In this document: positions 55,695 through 64,000 of the stretch, piece after piece
Numbering within the stretch: position 1 is the stretch's first letter
How the letters are laid out: every line of letters starts with the position of its first letter
Assembly: GCA_031556725.1 (NCBI GenBank)
Contig: JAVBSL010000004.1
Location: 124,001-188,000, forward strand
Direction of reading: 5' to 3'
Source: UBA935 sp031556725
GTDB taxonomy: Bacteria; Bacillota; Clostridia; Lachnospirales; Lachnospiraceae
DNA length: 64,000 nucleotides
Notes under the pieces: model-generated
The model's database searches: none
Seen by the model: the letters and a program-made list of their open reading frames with translations, nothing else
What the model was told of the DNA's origin: nothing
Translations under genes and position numbers: made by a program

Positions 55695-56463
55695 AAAAAT
55701 CATTTTTTTCCTTTGTCTGATCACAATGACAGGCTGCTGTGTCTATACGGCAGCCTGGTTTGTAAAAGGACAGATACAAAAGCAGGAAAGCCGCCAATTG
55801 GCAGAGCAGTTTCATAGCCGGACAGCGCAAACCATACAATCATCAACCGGGGCAGATCAAAGTGAGGATATTGGCAAAAGTAAAATGGAGAATAAAGCGG
55901 AAGTGATGAATAGCCTGCGAAACATCAATAATGATTTGGCAGGGTGGATTACCATTCCCGGAACCGCCCTCGACTATCCGGTAGTGCAGACGGCAGACAA
56001 TCAGTTTTATATGACCAATAACTTTTATCGGGAAAAAGATAAACATGGTGCAGTTTTTATGGATTATCGCTGCGGTGAGAGCGAATTACAGAACACCATC
56101 CTCTATGGACATCATATGAAGGATGGAACGATGTTCCATGAACTGTCCCAGTATAAGAAGAAGGAATTTTATGAAAACCATCAGAAGATTACATTTTATG
56201 ACAGTCAGGGAAAGGAGCACAACTATCAGATTATAAGTGTTTTTTACTGGGATGGTGAAAAAGCGGATGATTTTCCTTTTTATGAGTATGTAGAGCTGAC
56301 GGAAGAAGCTTTTTATCAGTATATTCAAGGGGTAAAGAAGAAAGCTATATATGATATTCCGGTAGAAGTAAGCAATGTGCAGAACTTGATTACACTGGCT
56401 ACGTGCGACTATGTTTCGGCAGATGCACGGCTGCTTGTGGTTGGTGTGGAAGCAGCAAAATAG
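55678..56463 (+). CDS. srtB: class B sortase
   Basis: A 261-residue membrane-anchored transpeptidase. The N-terminal helix is at about 8-29. Catalytic residues are His145 in LYGHHM, Cys243 in ITLATCDY and Arg251 in DARLLVVG. The extra helix before the catalytic Cys (ELTEEAFYQYIQGVKKK) and the length are those of class B. It overlaps the giant surface protein by 17 bases, so that protein (anchor VPRTG) is its likely substrate. C. difficile class B sortase uses (S/P)PXTG motifs, which resembles this case. Class C pilin sortases normally have a lid and C-terminal helix, absent here. Confidence 0.9.
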   Translation: MKEITRKIIFFLCLITMTGCCVYTAAWFVKGQIQKQESRQLAEQFHSRTAQTIQSSTGADQSEDIGKSKMENKAEVMNSLRNINNDLAGWITIPGTALDYPVVQTADNQFYMTNNFYREKDKHGAVFMDYRCGESELQNTILYGHHMKDGTMFHELSQYKKKEFYENHQKITFYDSQGKEHNYQIISVFYWDGEKADDFPFYEYVELTEEAFYQYIQGVKKKAIYDIPVEVSNVQNLITLATCDYVSADARLLVVGVEAAK

Positions 56464-56527
56464 AAGAAGATTCGTGCTGTTTAAGTGGCTTTTTGTGCGG
56501 GTTTCGCCGGTAATGAGATTTGTATGA

Positions 56528-56555
56528 TTGACGAATATTTGAAAAAGGTGATAAT
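56528..56555 (+). promoter_or_regulatory. promoter of the chemoreceptor gene
   Basis: TTGACG (56528-56533) and GATAAT (56550-56555) with a 16-base spacer, 43 bases upstream of the start codon. It fits a vegetative sigma-A promoter; no flagellar sigma-D pattern is seen. Confidence 0.6.
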
Positions 56556-56597
56556 GTTAATTCATATAAAACAAAGTTATTTACAGGAGTGTGCACA

Positions 56598-58328
56598 ATG
56601 AAGACACAAAAGAAAAAAACCAGAAAACTGAGTATTGAAAAAAAAGTATTGTGGTCAGTAATGCTGTTGGGTCTTATCAGTTGTTGCTTTATGGGAGTTA
56701 CGGTGTATTCTATGGTTTCGGAGGATATGCTTAACAGCAGACGGGAAAATACCCGCTGTATCGCCGCATCGGCAGCTAAGATCATAGACGGAGATTTACA
56801 CGATGCTTTGCAGCCGGGTGATGAAGATACAGAAATCTATCAAGCGTATCTGGCATCCCTCCGGGCATGTAAAAATGAGACCGGTGTACTGTATATGTAT
56901 ACATTGAAGCCACTGGATGCAGAAAATGTGCAATTTGTTGTTGATACCGACGAATCGGAGCTGCAGGGGCAGATTGGCGAGGAATATGAAATCTCGGATA
57001 TGATGCTTGAGGCATTGGCAGGGCAGACGGTAGCATCCGAAGAACCCACCGATGATGAATACGGACAATATTTTTCGGCTTTTGCCCCAATCTATAACAA
57101 GGCCGGAGCAGTAGTGGCCATAATTGGAGTTGATTTGGAGCTAAGCATAGTAGAAAACAACCTGGCATCACTGCGAACGGTAATTCTCCTGATTGCCGGG
57201 ATTTCTTTCATTGTAAGTATTTTGATCGGCCTGTTTCTTTCAAGGAGTATCGGTAAAAACCTTGGTATTGTAAACAGTAAGATTGATGAAGTGGTATACA
57301 GTGACGGTGATTTGACGAAGATGATTCAGGTTACTTCCGGAGATGAACTGGAACTGATGGCAGACAGCCTTAATGAATTCCTTAAACGCTTACGGGGAAT
57401 TGTGGAACAGATTGTTAATTCCGCCGCCACGATTTATGCATCACAGGGCAGTATCGGCACCCAAATGGCAGATGCGGTCAGCGGAATCACAACCGCGGCG
57501 GCAACCATGGAAGAAATGACTGCCGGTATGGAAATGACCACAGCGTCCGCCAATTTGATTCATGAAGCGGTGAACGAAGTGGGTGAAATGGTTGAAAGGA
57601 TCTATCAGGATTCCGCCCGGGGAGCCGGCCGGGCAGAGGAAGTCAGCCGGACGGCCATTGCCATGAAAGAAGACGCGGCAAAAGCCAAGGAGCGTGCCAA
57701 ATCCCTAATGCAGGAGATTACAGCGGAACTGGAAAGGAAGATTGCCCAATCCAAAGAAGTAGAAAATATCAGCGAGTTATCAGGGGAAATTATAAATATT
57801 GCCAAGCGTACCAACATTTTAGCGTTGAATGCTTCCATCGAATCAGCCAGAGTAGGAGAAGCCGGGCGGGGTTTTGCCATTGTGGCGACTCAGGTGGCAG
57901 AGTTAGCCTCCAGTTCCAGTAAGGCAGCGGAAGAAATCGGTAAAGTGAGCAAGGCGGCAATTGAGGCAGTTTATGGTCTGCATGATACGGTATCCAAAGT
58001 AATGGTCTTTATGGAAGAAGATATGATGCAGGACTATGAGAAACTGGCTGAGACCGGTGAAGAGTACAACCGGGATGCCAATGAATTCCATCGGATTTTA
58101 AGTGAATTTAAGGGAAGAGCGTCTTCTTTGGAAAAAACCATGGGAGATATTCGGCAGGAATTGGGTATCGTCGTAGAAACCATTGATAACAATGCCCATT
58201 GTATCAGTGATGTGACAGTGGTAATTGCCGATTTGAACAATAATATGACTAACATCGAGGGCGCTTCCAAAGATAATGGTGAAGTAGTTGAAACACTGCA
58301 GCAGGCAGTGGGACATTTTAAGATATAG
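56598..58328 (+). CDS. methyl-accepting chemotaxis protein
   Basis: The ATG at 56598 follows ACAGGAGTGTGCACA. The 576-residue receptor has helices at about 18-40 and 194-216 around an external single-domain sensor (VYSMVSEDMLNSRREN, VVAIIGVDLE, Cache-like), a HAMP domain (VTSGDELELMADSLNEF) and the MA signalling domain with the hairpin tip IAKRTNILALNASIESARVGEAGRGFAIVATQVAELA. It should relay a ligand signal to CheA/CheW, which are not encoded here. The stretch FMEEDMMQDYEKLAETGEEY after the tip is a variant loop. The ligand is unknown. Confidence 0.93.
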   Translation: MKTQKKKTRKLSIEKKVLWSVMLLGLISCCFMGVTVYSMVSEDMLNSRRENTRCIAASAAKIIDGDLHDALQPGDEDTEIYQAYLASLRACKNETGVLYMYTLKPLDAENVQFVVDTDESELQGQIGEEYEISDMMLEALAGQTVASEEPTDDEYGQYFSAFAPIYNKAGAVVAIIGVDLELSIVENNLASLRTVILLIAGISFIVSILIGLFLSRSIGKNLGIVNSKIDEVVYSDGDLTKMIQVTSGDELELMADSLNEFLKRLRGIVEQIVNSAATIYASQGSIGTQMADAVSGITTAAATMEEMTAGMEMTTASANLIHEAVNEVGEMVERIYQDSARGAGRAEEVSRTAIAMKEDAAKAKERAKSLMQEITAELERKIAQSKEVENISELSGEIINIAKRTNILALNASIESARVGEAGRGFAIVATQVAELASSSSKAAEEIGKVSKAAIEAVYGLHDTVSKVMVFMEEDMMQDYEKLAETGEEYNRDANEFHRILSEFKGRASSLEKTMGDIRQELGIVVETIDNNAHCISDVTVVIADLNNNMTNIEGASKDNGEVVETLQQAVGHFKI

Positions 58329-58332
58329 GATA

Positions 58333-58361
58333 TTGAAAAATCCACATTATTTTGCTATAGT
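58333..58361 (+). promoter_or_regulatory. promoter of the FG-GAP/two-component operon
   Basis: TTGAAA (58333-58338) and TATAGT (58356-58361) are exactly 17 bases apart, 41 bases upstream of the TTG start at 58402. It probably drives the four genes to 62404. Confidence 0.7.
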
Positions 58362-58401
58362 CGAAATAGTGGTATAACTTAAGAAAAGTTGGTGTGTTTC
58401 A

Positions 58402-59502
58402 TTGAAAAACAAAAGACTTCGGATTCGGACTATAGTAATCATTTTCATAATATTAATCATTTTTACAAGTTCCAAGGTTTATCTTCGGGCGGCTTCCGAT
58501 TCTGCTGCGGTTTCGGCAAAGTATCAGGATTATCAGCAGCGTTTTGAAGGAATAGAAGAAAAGGAAGATATCGCTGAAGCAGGTTTTCAGGTGATCGAGG
58601 GACAGATTTTCCCCATCACGCTGGAAACCTTCGGCGATGTTTTTTTTGTGCCCGCATTTGAAACACAATATCTGCGTCTGGCGTTGTTCTTAATCGATGA
58701 AAACGGGCAGGTGGTATATAAAACCGACCAGTTGGAAAGCAACAACCGGAACAAGGGACAGCTGAAACAGCTAAACCGCAGTATTGCCGCTGTGTCTTTT
58801 CAGGATATGGATGGGGATGGGCTGACTGATATTGCGCTGATCACTACTTGCGTCAATATCACCGGGGACCATGCCGGGAAACCTTATAAGGTGGGCGATG
58901 TACTATTCCAGAATCAGGGTGGGTTTTATCGGGACTACCGGATTTCCGATAAAATCAACCGGTTCAGTATGAATAAGAGTATTAAGACTATGGCAGCTTT
59001 TATCCGGGATGGTTATTCCACGGAATTTTTGTATACCGCCGCGACCTTGGACGAATTGTTGGAAAATGGGCTGGAAATTGTGGTGGAACAAAACTATACC
59101 AGGCAATTTGAAAAGCTGGGCCGGCTGCAGGTGGTGCCGGGGATTTACCGGATGGCTAATTACGATGTATTCATGATTTATCTGGTAAACGATCAGGGCG
59201 ATATCGTGTGGAGCTTGCAGCCTATGGGTGAATACGACAGCCTGTATGCGCTTAGAGGAATCAGTTGTAAGGATATTGACGGCGACGGCCTAAAGGATAT
59301 GGTGGTGTTAGCCCGTTACAGCAAAGAAGGCAGTTATGGTGAGGCGTTGATTGAAAATGACTATGCCATTTATTATCAAAGAACCGGGGGATTTTATGCG
59401 GATACGGAATACAAAAGGATATACCGGTGTGACGAAGAAGTAACCATGGAAGAACTGGTACGAAGGGCCCGTGCTTATTGGGGGTGGAAGGTGGAAGAAT
59501 GA
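58402..59502 (+). CDS. exported protein with FG-GAP/EF-hand-like Asp-rich repeats
   Basis: A 366-residue protein starting with TTG at 58402 (the only in-frame candidate, weak ribosome binding site). An N-terminal membrane helix or signal (about 8-28) is followed by an extracytoplasmic domain with two calcium-type repeats, FQDMDGDGLTDIALI and CKDIDGDGLKDMVVL, of the FG-GAP/VCBS kind found in beta-propeller and adhesion proteins. Two repeats are too few for a full propeller. It overlaps the response regulator start (ATGA), so it probably acts with that two-component system, maybe as an accessory sensor. Confidence 0.8.
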   Translation: MKNKRLRIRTIVIIFIILIIFTSSKVYLRAASDSAAVSAKYQDYQQRFEGIEEKEDIAEAGFQVIEGQIFPITLETFGDVFFVPAFETQYLRLALFLIDENGQVVYKTDQLESNNRNKGQLKQLNRSIAAVSFQDMDGDGLTDIALITTCVNITGDHAGKPYKVGDVLFQNQGGFYRDYRISDKINRFSMNKSIKTMAAFIRDGYSTEFLYTAATLDELLENGLEIVVEQNYTRQFEKLGRLQVVPGIYRMANYDVFMIYLVNDQGDIVWSLQPMGEYDSLYALRGISCKDIDGDGLKDMVVLARYSKEGSYGEALIENDYAIYYQRTGGFYADTEYKRIYRCDEEVTMEELVRRARAYWGWKVEE

Positions 59503-60152
59503 TTAAGATACTGATTGTAGATGATGAAAAGTCCATATGCGACTTAATTGATTTGAATCTATCGGCGGCAGGGTATCACTGCGCGGCGGTACAGGATGGG
59601 CTGGAAGCTATCGAACGGATCGAGAAGGAAGCTTTTGATCTTATTTTGTTGGATATCATGCTGCCGGGAGCGGATGGGTATGATATTATCGAATACATCC
59701 GTCCCTTGAAGATACCGGTTATTTTCATTACCGCCAGGCATGAAGTGAAGGACCGGGTAAAGGGCCTGAAGCTGGGGGCTGATGATTATCTGGTAAAGCC
59801 CTTTGATGTAGTGGAACTGGTAGCCAGGGTGGAAGCAGTACTGCGCCGGTATAATAAAGCGGATAAAAAGCTTACGGTGGGGGATATTGTGGTAGATGTG
59901 GAGGCTCGCCGGGTAACCAGGGGAGGCCTTCCGGTGGAACTGACTAACAAAGAATTCGGTTTGCTGGTGCTTTTTATCAGAAATAAAAACATTGCCCTCT
60001 TTCGGGAAATGCTGTATGAGAAGGTCTGGGAAGAGGAATATTATGGTGACAGCCGAACCCTGGATCTGCATGTCCAGCGTCTGCGGAAGAAGCTGGGCTG
60101 GGAGAACAGTCTTACGGCGGTATATAAGGTTGGATATCGTTTAGAAATATAA
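59499..60152 (+). CDS. OmpR/PhoB-family response regulator
   Basis: The ATG at 59499 overlaps the preceding stop. The 217-residue regulator has a receiver domain (Asp8/Asp9, phospho-acceptor Asp52 in LILLDIMLPGADGYD, Lys in YLVKPFDVVELVARV) and a C-terminal winged helix (LTNKEFGLLVLFIRN, DSRTLDLHVQRLRKKLG, YKVGYRLEI). It is paired with the kinase that starts 12 bases downstream. Targets may include its own operon; no direct repeats of its binding site were found by eye. Confidence 0.93.
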   Translation: MIKILIVDDEKSICDLIDLNLSAAGYHCAAVQDGLEAIERIEKEAFDLILLDIMLPGADGYDIIEYIRPLKIPVIFITARHEVKDRVKGLKLGADDYLVKPFDVVELVARVEAVLRRYNKADKKLTVGDIVVDVEARRVTRGGLPVELTNKEFGLLVLFIRNKNIALFREMLYEKVWEEEYYGDSRTLDLHVQRLRKKLGWENSLTAVYKVGYRLEI

Positions 60153-60164
60153 AAGAGGAAGAAT

Positions 60165-61577
60165 ATGAAATTTTCGATTAAACTATTGCTGTGGACCATT
60201 ACCGTTATGGCCATTGCCCTTGGATTCAGCGGATATTATTTTGTAAATTTTGTCTTTGAAACTTCTCTGAACCGGGAGGTGGGTCAGGCGCTGGATGAAA
60301 ACAGCATCTTAAGCTTTGCGTTTGAGACCGCGGCTCTTAACATACCGGCGAAATATGATGTACTGCCCAACAGTATGGTCGAGCATATTGCTTCGAAACT
60401 GGAAACCGGCGGTCATAGTACCAAACGGTTGCTGCGGCTGAGTGACGAAGGGAAAAATGTTCTGTATGCCAGTGAAGGGTTTGTAAGTGATGAGGAATTA
60501 TTGCTTTTAACCGATGAAAGTACCAAGACTTATCAAGTTATCGAGCGGGAGGGCAGCTACTATATTCAGACCGGTATTACGGTGAATGCCCTGGACCGGA
60601 TATTGTATCTGGAAACCATGCGGGATGTATCGGAGGTATTTAAGGAGCGGGCTTTGGGCTTTTCCGTCTATCGCCGGGTAACGGTCCTGATGCTGATCTT
60701 TGGTACGGTTATTATGCATTTTATTGCTTCCTGGCTGACCAAACCCATCCGTCTTTTGACCAGAGCAACCAAACGGATGGCCGCCGGTGATTATGACTAC
60801 CGGGCTAAACAGGTGAGCAATGATGAGTTAGGGCTTCTTACCAATGATTTTAATAAAATGGCCAATGCTTTGGAAGAAAACATTAATAAATTAGAGGAGG
60901 AGCTGCAGGACCGGGAAGAATTTGTGGCGGCGTTTGCCCACGAACTGAAGACCCCTCTGACTTCCATTATCGGCTATGCGGATATGCTGCGTTCCCGCAA
61001 GCTGGATGAAGAAAAAAGCTTTTTATCGGCTAACTATATTTATACCGAGGGTAAGCGACTGGAAGCGATGTCCTTCCGGCTTTTAGATATTATCGTGACC
61101 AAGCGCGGGGAAACCGAACTGCAGATGGTAGCAGCCGAGTCCTTTTTTACCTATTTACAAGATATGTTTGGTGCTGATACTGAGATGAAGTATGAATTCA
61201 GTTATGAACCGGCATTGGTCAGGGCAGACAGTAATCTGATTAAGACAGTTCTAATCAACTTAATTGATAATGCCTGCAAAGCCTCTGACACAGGTAGTAC
61301 CATTAAGATTGAGGGGGCCTGGCAGGAAAATGGCTATTGTTTTGCGGTAAAGGATAATGGCGTGGGAATACCGAAAGAGGAACAGGCAAAGATAACCAAG
61401 GCTTTCTACATGGTCGATAAATCAAGGGCAAGAAGCAAAAACGGTGCCGGTTTGGGATTGGCATTGTGCGCGGAAATTTTACTGCTGCATGAGAGCCGGC
61501 TGGAAATAGAAAGTACAACCGGTGAAGGTACCTGTATCAGTTTTATCCTGGCAGCCGAACGGAAGGAGGAAGTATGA
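60165..61577 (+). CDS. HAMP-containing sensor histidine kinase
   Basis: A 470-residue kinase with helices at about 7-27 and 176-197 around an external domain of 150 residues. Then come HAMP (TKRMAAGDYDYRAKQVSNDELGLLTNDF), HisKA with His259 in FAHELKTPLTSIIGYADML, the N-box NLIDNACKAS, and G-boxes VKDNGVGIP and NGAGLGLALCAEIL. All catalytic boxes are intact. Its stop overlaps the start of the following unknown protein (ATGA), tying them in one operon. The stimulus is unknown. Confidence 0.93.
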   Translation: MKFSIKLLLWTITVMAIALGFSGYYFVNFVFETSLNREVGQALDENSILSFAFETAALNIPAKYDVLPNSMVEHIASKLETGGHSTKRLLRLSDEGKNVLYASEGFVSDEELLLLTDESTKTYQVIEREGSYYIQTGITVNALDRILYLETMRDVSEVFKERALGFSVYRRVTVLMLIFGTVIMHFIASWLTKPIRLLTRATKRMAAGDYDYRAKQVSNDELGLLTNDFNKMANALEENINKLEEELQDREEFVAAFAHELKTPLTSIIGYADMLRSRKLDEEKSFLSANYIYTEGKRLEAMSFRLLDIIVTKRGETELQMVAAESFFTYLQDMFGADTEMKYEFSYEPALVRADSNLIKTVLINLIDNACKASDTGSTIKIEGAWQENGYCFAVKDNGVGIPKEEQAKITKAFYMVDKSRARSKNGAGLGLALCAEILLLHESRLEIESTTGEGTCISFILAAERKEEV

Positions 61578-62404
61578 GAAAAAGTATAATCAATGCAGTC
61601 TTCCTTTTGTTTGTATGTCTGATCATAGCACTCTCCATCTGGGGACCGGAAGCACTGGCGAATTATCAGGACCGGTCGATTCTGGGTAAAACCCATGAAG
61701 AAGAAGTGGAAATCGTGGGTGAAGGCTATCGGTATACGCTCGGCAGTAAAGAGCGGCTTTATATATTGGCGGAGTGTCTGAACAGTCAGACGCAGCCGGA
61801 AAGTGATATGAATGCCATGACCAGAAATCCGGGTTCGGATCAGGAATATCAGGAACTGGCAGGAACCTATGCCTTTATCGTCAATCGGCGGGGACCGTCA
61901 GGAAGAGAGATCACCGATGAAGAGATTTATGAGACCTGTAACCGCGGGCTGGATACCTTAAAGGAGCTGGGCATCTTGCCGGAGGCGGTAAAGGAAGTGG
62001 GATCATCGGCATATGATGCGGTTCTTTACTCAGCCATTGATGTGCTGGAGCCCCGGAACAATGTGGCGGTGTGGAAACTGAACCTGTCTAACAGCCAGAA
62101 AAATGCCAATAAGCAAAACCGTCTGCTGGATGCCTATATTGATGCGGACAGCGGAAAAATATATGAATTTTATACACGGACCGAATGGGCCTGGAAGGAT
62201 ATCGATCCGGATGAAATAATCGAAAAATGGCGGGTATATCTGGGTCTTGGAGAACCGGAACCCTACGAGACGGAAAATCCGCTGTTAGAAACCACGCCCT
62301 ATTTCAAAAAGTATGTTTTTGCCGGCATGGGAGAGGAAAAGACCATCGTGACCATTGGTTTTTACGAAGGTATTAATGAATTATTTTTAAAGATAACGAA
62401 ATAA
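61574..62404 (+). CDS. exported protein of unknown function in two-component operon
   Basis: A 276-residue protein whose N-terminal helix (about 5-28, ending ALANYQD) is a signal or anchor. The external part is acidic and globular: the segment RLLDAYIDADSGKIYEFYTRTEW resembles the end of PepSY/YycI-like strands, but I cannot assign a family. There is no lipobox. Placed last in the operon and translationally coupled to the kinase, it may modulate the kinase as YycH/YycI do for WalK, an analogy only. Confidence 0.75.
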   Translation: MRKSIINAVFLLFVCLIIALSIWGPEALANYQDRSILGKTHEEEVEIVGEGYRYTLGSKERLYILAECLNSQTQPESDMNAMTRNPGSDQEYQELAGTYAFIVNRRGPSGREITDEEIYETCNRGLDTLKELGILPEAVKEVGSSAYDAVLYSAIDVLEPRNNVAVWKLNLSNSQKNANKQNRLLDAYIDADSGKIYEFYTRTEWAWKDIDPDEIIEKWRVYLGLGEPEPYETENPLLETTPYFKKYVFAGMGEEKTIVTIGFYEGINELFLKITK

Positions 62405-62487
62405 GCATAATGTGCCGATATATAACATGATAACTAAAAGTGTGCAAACGGATTTGCATGAAAAATGATTTTAAGGAGGAAATCGCG

Positions 62488-63270
62488 ATGACCACAGTAA
62501 ACAACACAAGCTATGCCCAGGCCGCTTATCAGAACACCTATACCCAGGAAAAAAGCGGCGCCCAAAAAGAAACAGCCGCAAATACTACCGCGGCACAGAC
62601 GGTCAGCAATGAGAAAAAGACCGCAGTAAACGGTCCCGGTACATATGGCAAGCCGGAGCTGAGTGAAAAGGCAATGGAGTACTACAACACATTAAAAAAG
62701 AAGTACGGTAATCTGAATTTTGTCCTGGTAGCATCAGACAAAAAGCAGGAAGCGGAAATGATGAAAGGCAGTTTTGCCAATTCCAGCAAGCTGACGGTAT
62801 TGATTGATACCGACAAAATCGAGCGGATGGCTACAGATGAGAACTATCGGGCAAAATACGAAGGCATTTTAAGTAACGCCCAATCGGGTTTAAACCAGAT
62901 GAAATCCCAGCTTAGCAGCAGCGGTGCCAATGTGAAGGCTTATGGTATGTCCTTTGATGATAAAGGCACGGCCTCTTTCTTTGCCGTACTTGATAAATCT
63001 ATGGCAGCTCAGCGGGAGAGAATCGAGAAAAAAGCCGAAGAAAAAGCCAAAACCAAAAAAGAAGAAGCCGGTAAGGCAGCTAAGAATAAGAAAAGTGAAA
63101 AAGCAGACAAAGCGGACAGCGAAGAAGATCAGGATACAGTAACCATATCGGCTGATTCGATGGAAGATCTGATGCGGAAAATTCAGGATTATTATCAGCA
63201 GGGAATGTTTGAAAATGTCCGTACAGAGGAAGAAAAAATGGTAGGAAGCCAGATTAATTACGAAGCTTAG
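62488..63270 (+). CDS. DUF6033-like protein
   Basis: The ATG at 62488 follows AAGGAGG; an earlier in-frame ATG at 62440 has no good ribosome binding site. The 260-residue protein has a Thr/Ala/Gln-rich N-terminus (1-50), a conserved core (PELSEKAMEYYNTLKKKYGNLNFVLVAS, TVLIDTDKIERMATDENYRAKYEGIL, GMSFDDKGTASFFAVLDKS) and a Lys/Glu/Ala-rich helical segment (195-225). The core matches my memory of DUF6033, a family seen mainly in Lachnospiraceae with no known function. It is soluble, with no signal peptide, and stands alone between hairpins. Confidence 0.75.
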   Translation: MTTVNNTSYAQAAYQNTYTQEKSGAQKETAANTTAAQTVSNEKKTAVNGPGTYGKPELSEKAMEYYNTLKKKYGNLNFVLVASDKKQEAEMMKGSFANSSKLTVLIDTDKIERMATDENYRAKYEGILSNAQSGLNQMKSQLSSSGANVKAYGMSFDDKGTASFFAVLDKSMAAQRERIEKKAEEKAKTKKEEAGKAAKNKKSEKADKADSEEDQDTVTISADSMEDLMRKIQDYYQQGMFENVRTEEEKMVGSQINYEA

Positions 63271-63305
63271 TTTTAAGTGTGAAGATTTTGTTTAGAAACA
63301 TATAA

Positions 63306-63347
63306 TAAGGTGGTAATACTCTTTATAGAGTGTTACCATCTTATTTG
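63306..63347 (+). terminator. long hairpin between the DUF6033-like gene and the dehydrogenase
   Basis: A 16-base stem (63306-63321 with 63328-63343, two G-T pairs) has a 6-base loop and is followed by TTTG. The stem is strong but the U-run short, so termination may be partial. Confidence 0.65.
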
Positions 63348-63377
63348 CATTATACTTTATATTTTAGGAGGACTTAG

Positions 63378-64000
63378 ATGAAAAGCAAAAAAATCAGTAT
63401 ATTGGGATCGGGAAGAGTAGGGGCTTCCATCGCGTACACACTGACAGTAGAAGGAACCTGTTCAGAAATCGTTTTAATTGATATTGCCAAACAAGTAGCA
63501 GAGGGTGAAGCAATGGATATCTTCCAGGGAACACCATTTTCACAGGCAATTAATGTTCATTCGGGAGAATATTCGGATGTAGCGGATTCCGATATTGTCA
63601 TCGTAACTCTGGGAATGGCCAGAAAACCGGGGCAAAGCAGAATAGAATTGGCTCAGGCCAATGTAAATATTGTCAAAAGCGTTATGCCGGAAGTGGCCAG
63701 ATATGCACCTAACGCAGTATACATTGTAGTCAGCAATCCGGTTGACATCTTAACATATGCAATCTTACAGGTTACGGATTTATCTCCCAAGCAGGTAATC
63801 GGTTCAGGTACGTTATTGGATTCCAGCCGTTTGAAATCCATTGTAGCGGATTATCTTGATGTTGCTCCGGATAATATCCATGGTTATGTAATCGGTGAGC
63901 ATGGTGATTCTTCGGTTGTGCCCTGGTCCCTGCTGCGCGTGGGCGGCATGAGCATGGAAGAATATGTGGGCAGCAATGATGTCAATCAGGATATGTGGGA
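63378..64000 (+). CDS. L-lactate/malate dehydrogenase family enzyme, 5' part
   Basis: The ATG at 63378 follows AGGAGGACTTAG; the frame runs open past the end, giving 207 residues. NAD-binding motif ILGSGRVGASIAY with Asp35 as the NAD-specific acid, SNPVDILTY, GSGTLLDSSRLK and the catalytic IGEHGDSSVVPWS place it in the LDH/MDH family, closest to LDH-like forms. The substrate-specificity position (LDH residue 102, usually Gln) is Arg82 in LGMARKPGQSR, the residue that selects oxaloacetate in malate dehydrogenases. It converts a 2-oxoacid and NADH to a 2-hydroxyacid; lactate or malate is unresolved. Confidence 0.88.
   Translation, partial: MKSKKISILGSGRVGASIAYTLTVEGTCSEIVLIDIAKQVAEGEAMDIFQGTPFSQAINVHSGEYSDVADSDIVIVTLGMARKPGQSRIELAQANVNIVKSVMPEVARYAPNAVYIVVSNPVDILTYAILQVTDLSPKQVIGSGTLLDSSRLKSIVADYLDVAPDNIHGYVIGEHGDSSVVPWSLLRVGGMSMEEYVGSNDVNQDMW

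Overview
The window looks like a chromosome segment of an anaerobic Gram-positive Clostridia, most likely a Lachnospiraceae member. The basis is the gene families seen: YesM/YesN-type two-component pairs, Cna-B adhesin plus class B sortase, a DUF6033-like protein, a YtrA-type GntR/ABC operon and an ECF transporter. Ribosome binding sites are strong AGGAGG-like sequences. I see no rRNA, tRNA, CRISPR array, insertion sequence or phage structural gene, and no stretch above 300 bases without a gene.

Layout. 1-2548: the 3' end of a Wadjet-type (JetC/JetD) anti-plasmid system; jetA and jetB would lie upstream, outside the window. 2561-3635: a small unknown protein and an N-acetylmuramoyl-L-alanine amidase. 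3794-7285: a visibly AT-rich four-gene cassette with its own promoter, centred on a SAMHD1-like HD phosphohydrolase and ending with a two-helix membrane protein. Next to Wadjet, this is my best candidate for an undescribed defence system. 7314-19592: a carbohydrate locus with a YesN/YesM pair, a three-gene sugar ABC importer without its own ATPase, and four leaderless cytoplasmic proteins (GH88 unsaturated glucuronyl hydrolase, DUF2264, heparinase II/III-like, discoidin-like). It fits uptake of uronic-acid oligosaccharides and their breakdown inside the cell. 19624-22426: a decayed hybrid histidine kinase. 22421-24924: two membrane diguanylate cyclases. 25113-27641: a YtrA-like regulator with an ABC-2 exporter under a clear promoter/operator. 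27803-28650: an XRE regulator and a short KilA-N protein carrying a perfect 32-bp palindrome.

28653-33027: an isochorismatase-like hydrolase, a nucleoside phosphorylase and a complete ECF transporter (S, T and fused A-A), probably for nucleoside or base salvage. 33024-43755: a sugar-sensing and uptake locus directly joined to the ECF operon: a ChvE-like lipoprotein, a YesN/YesM pair, two more sugar-binding proteins, then the chvE-mmsA-mmsB transporter. 43757-44950: an HD-GYP protein with a carbohydrate-binding-like sensor region. 45156-56463: a 3512-residue Cna-B repeat surface protein overlapping its class B sortase. 56598-62404: a chemoreceptor, then a four-gene operon (FG-GAP-like protein, OmpR-type regulator, kinase, unknown exported protein). 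62488-63270: a DUF6033-like protein. 63378 to the end: the start of an LDH/MDH-family enzyme.

A common theme is sensing and using external glycans (two YesMN loci, carbohydrate-binding-like sensors) together with c-di-GMP enzymes and a large adhesin, which suits a surface-attached gut or fibre-associated life. Functions are assigned from motifs read by eye; no database search was run.
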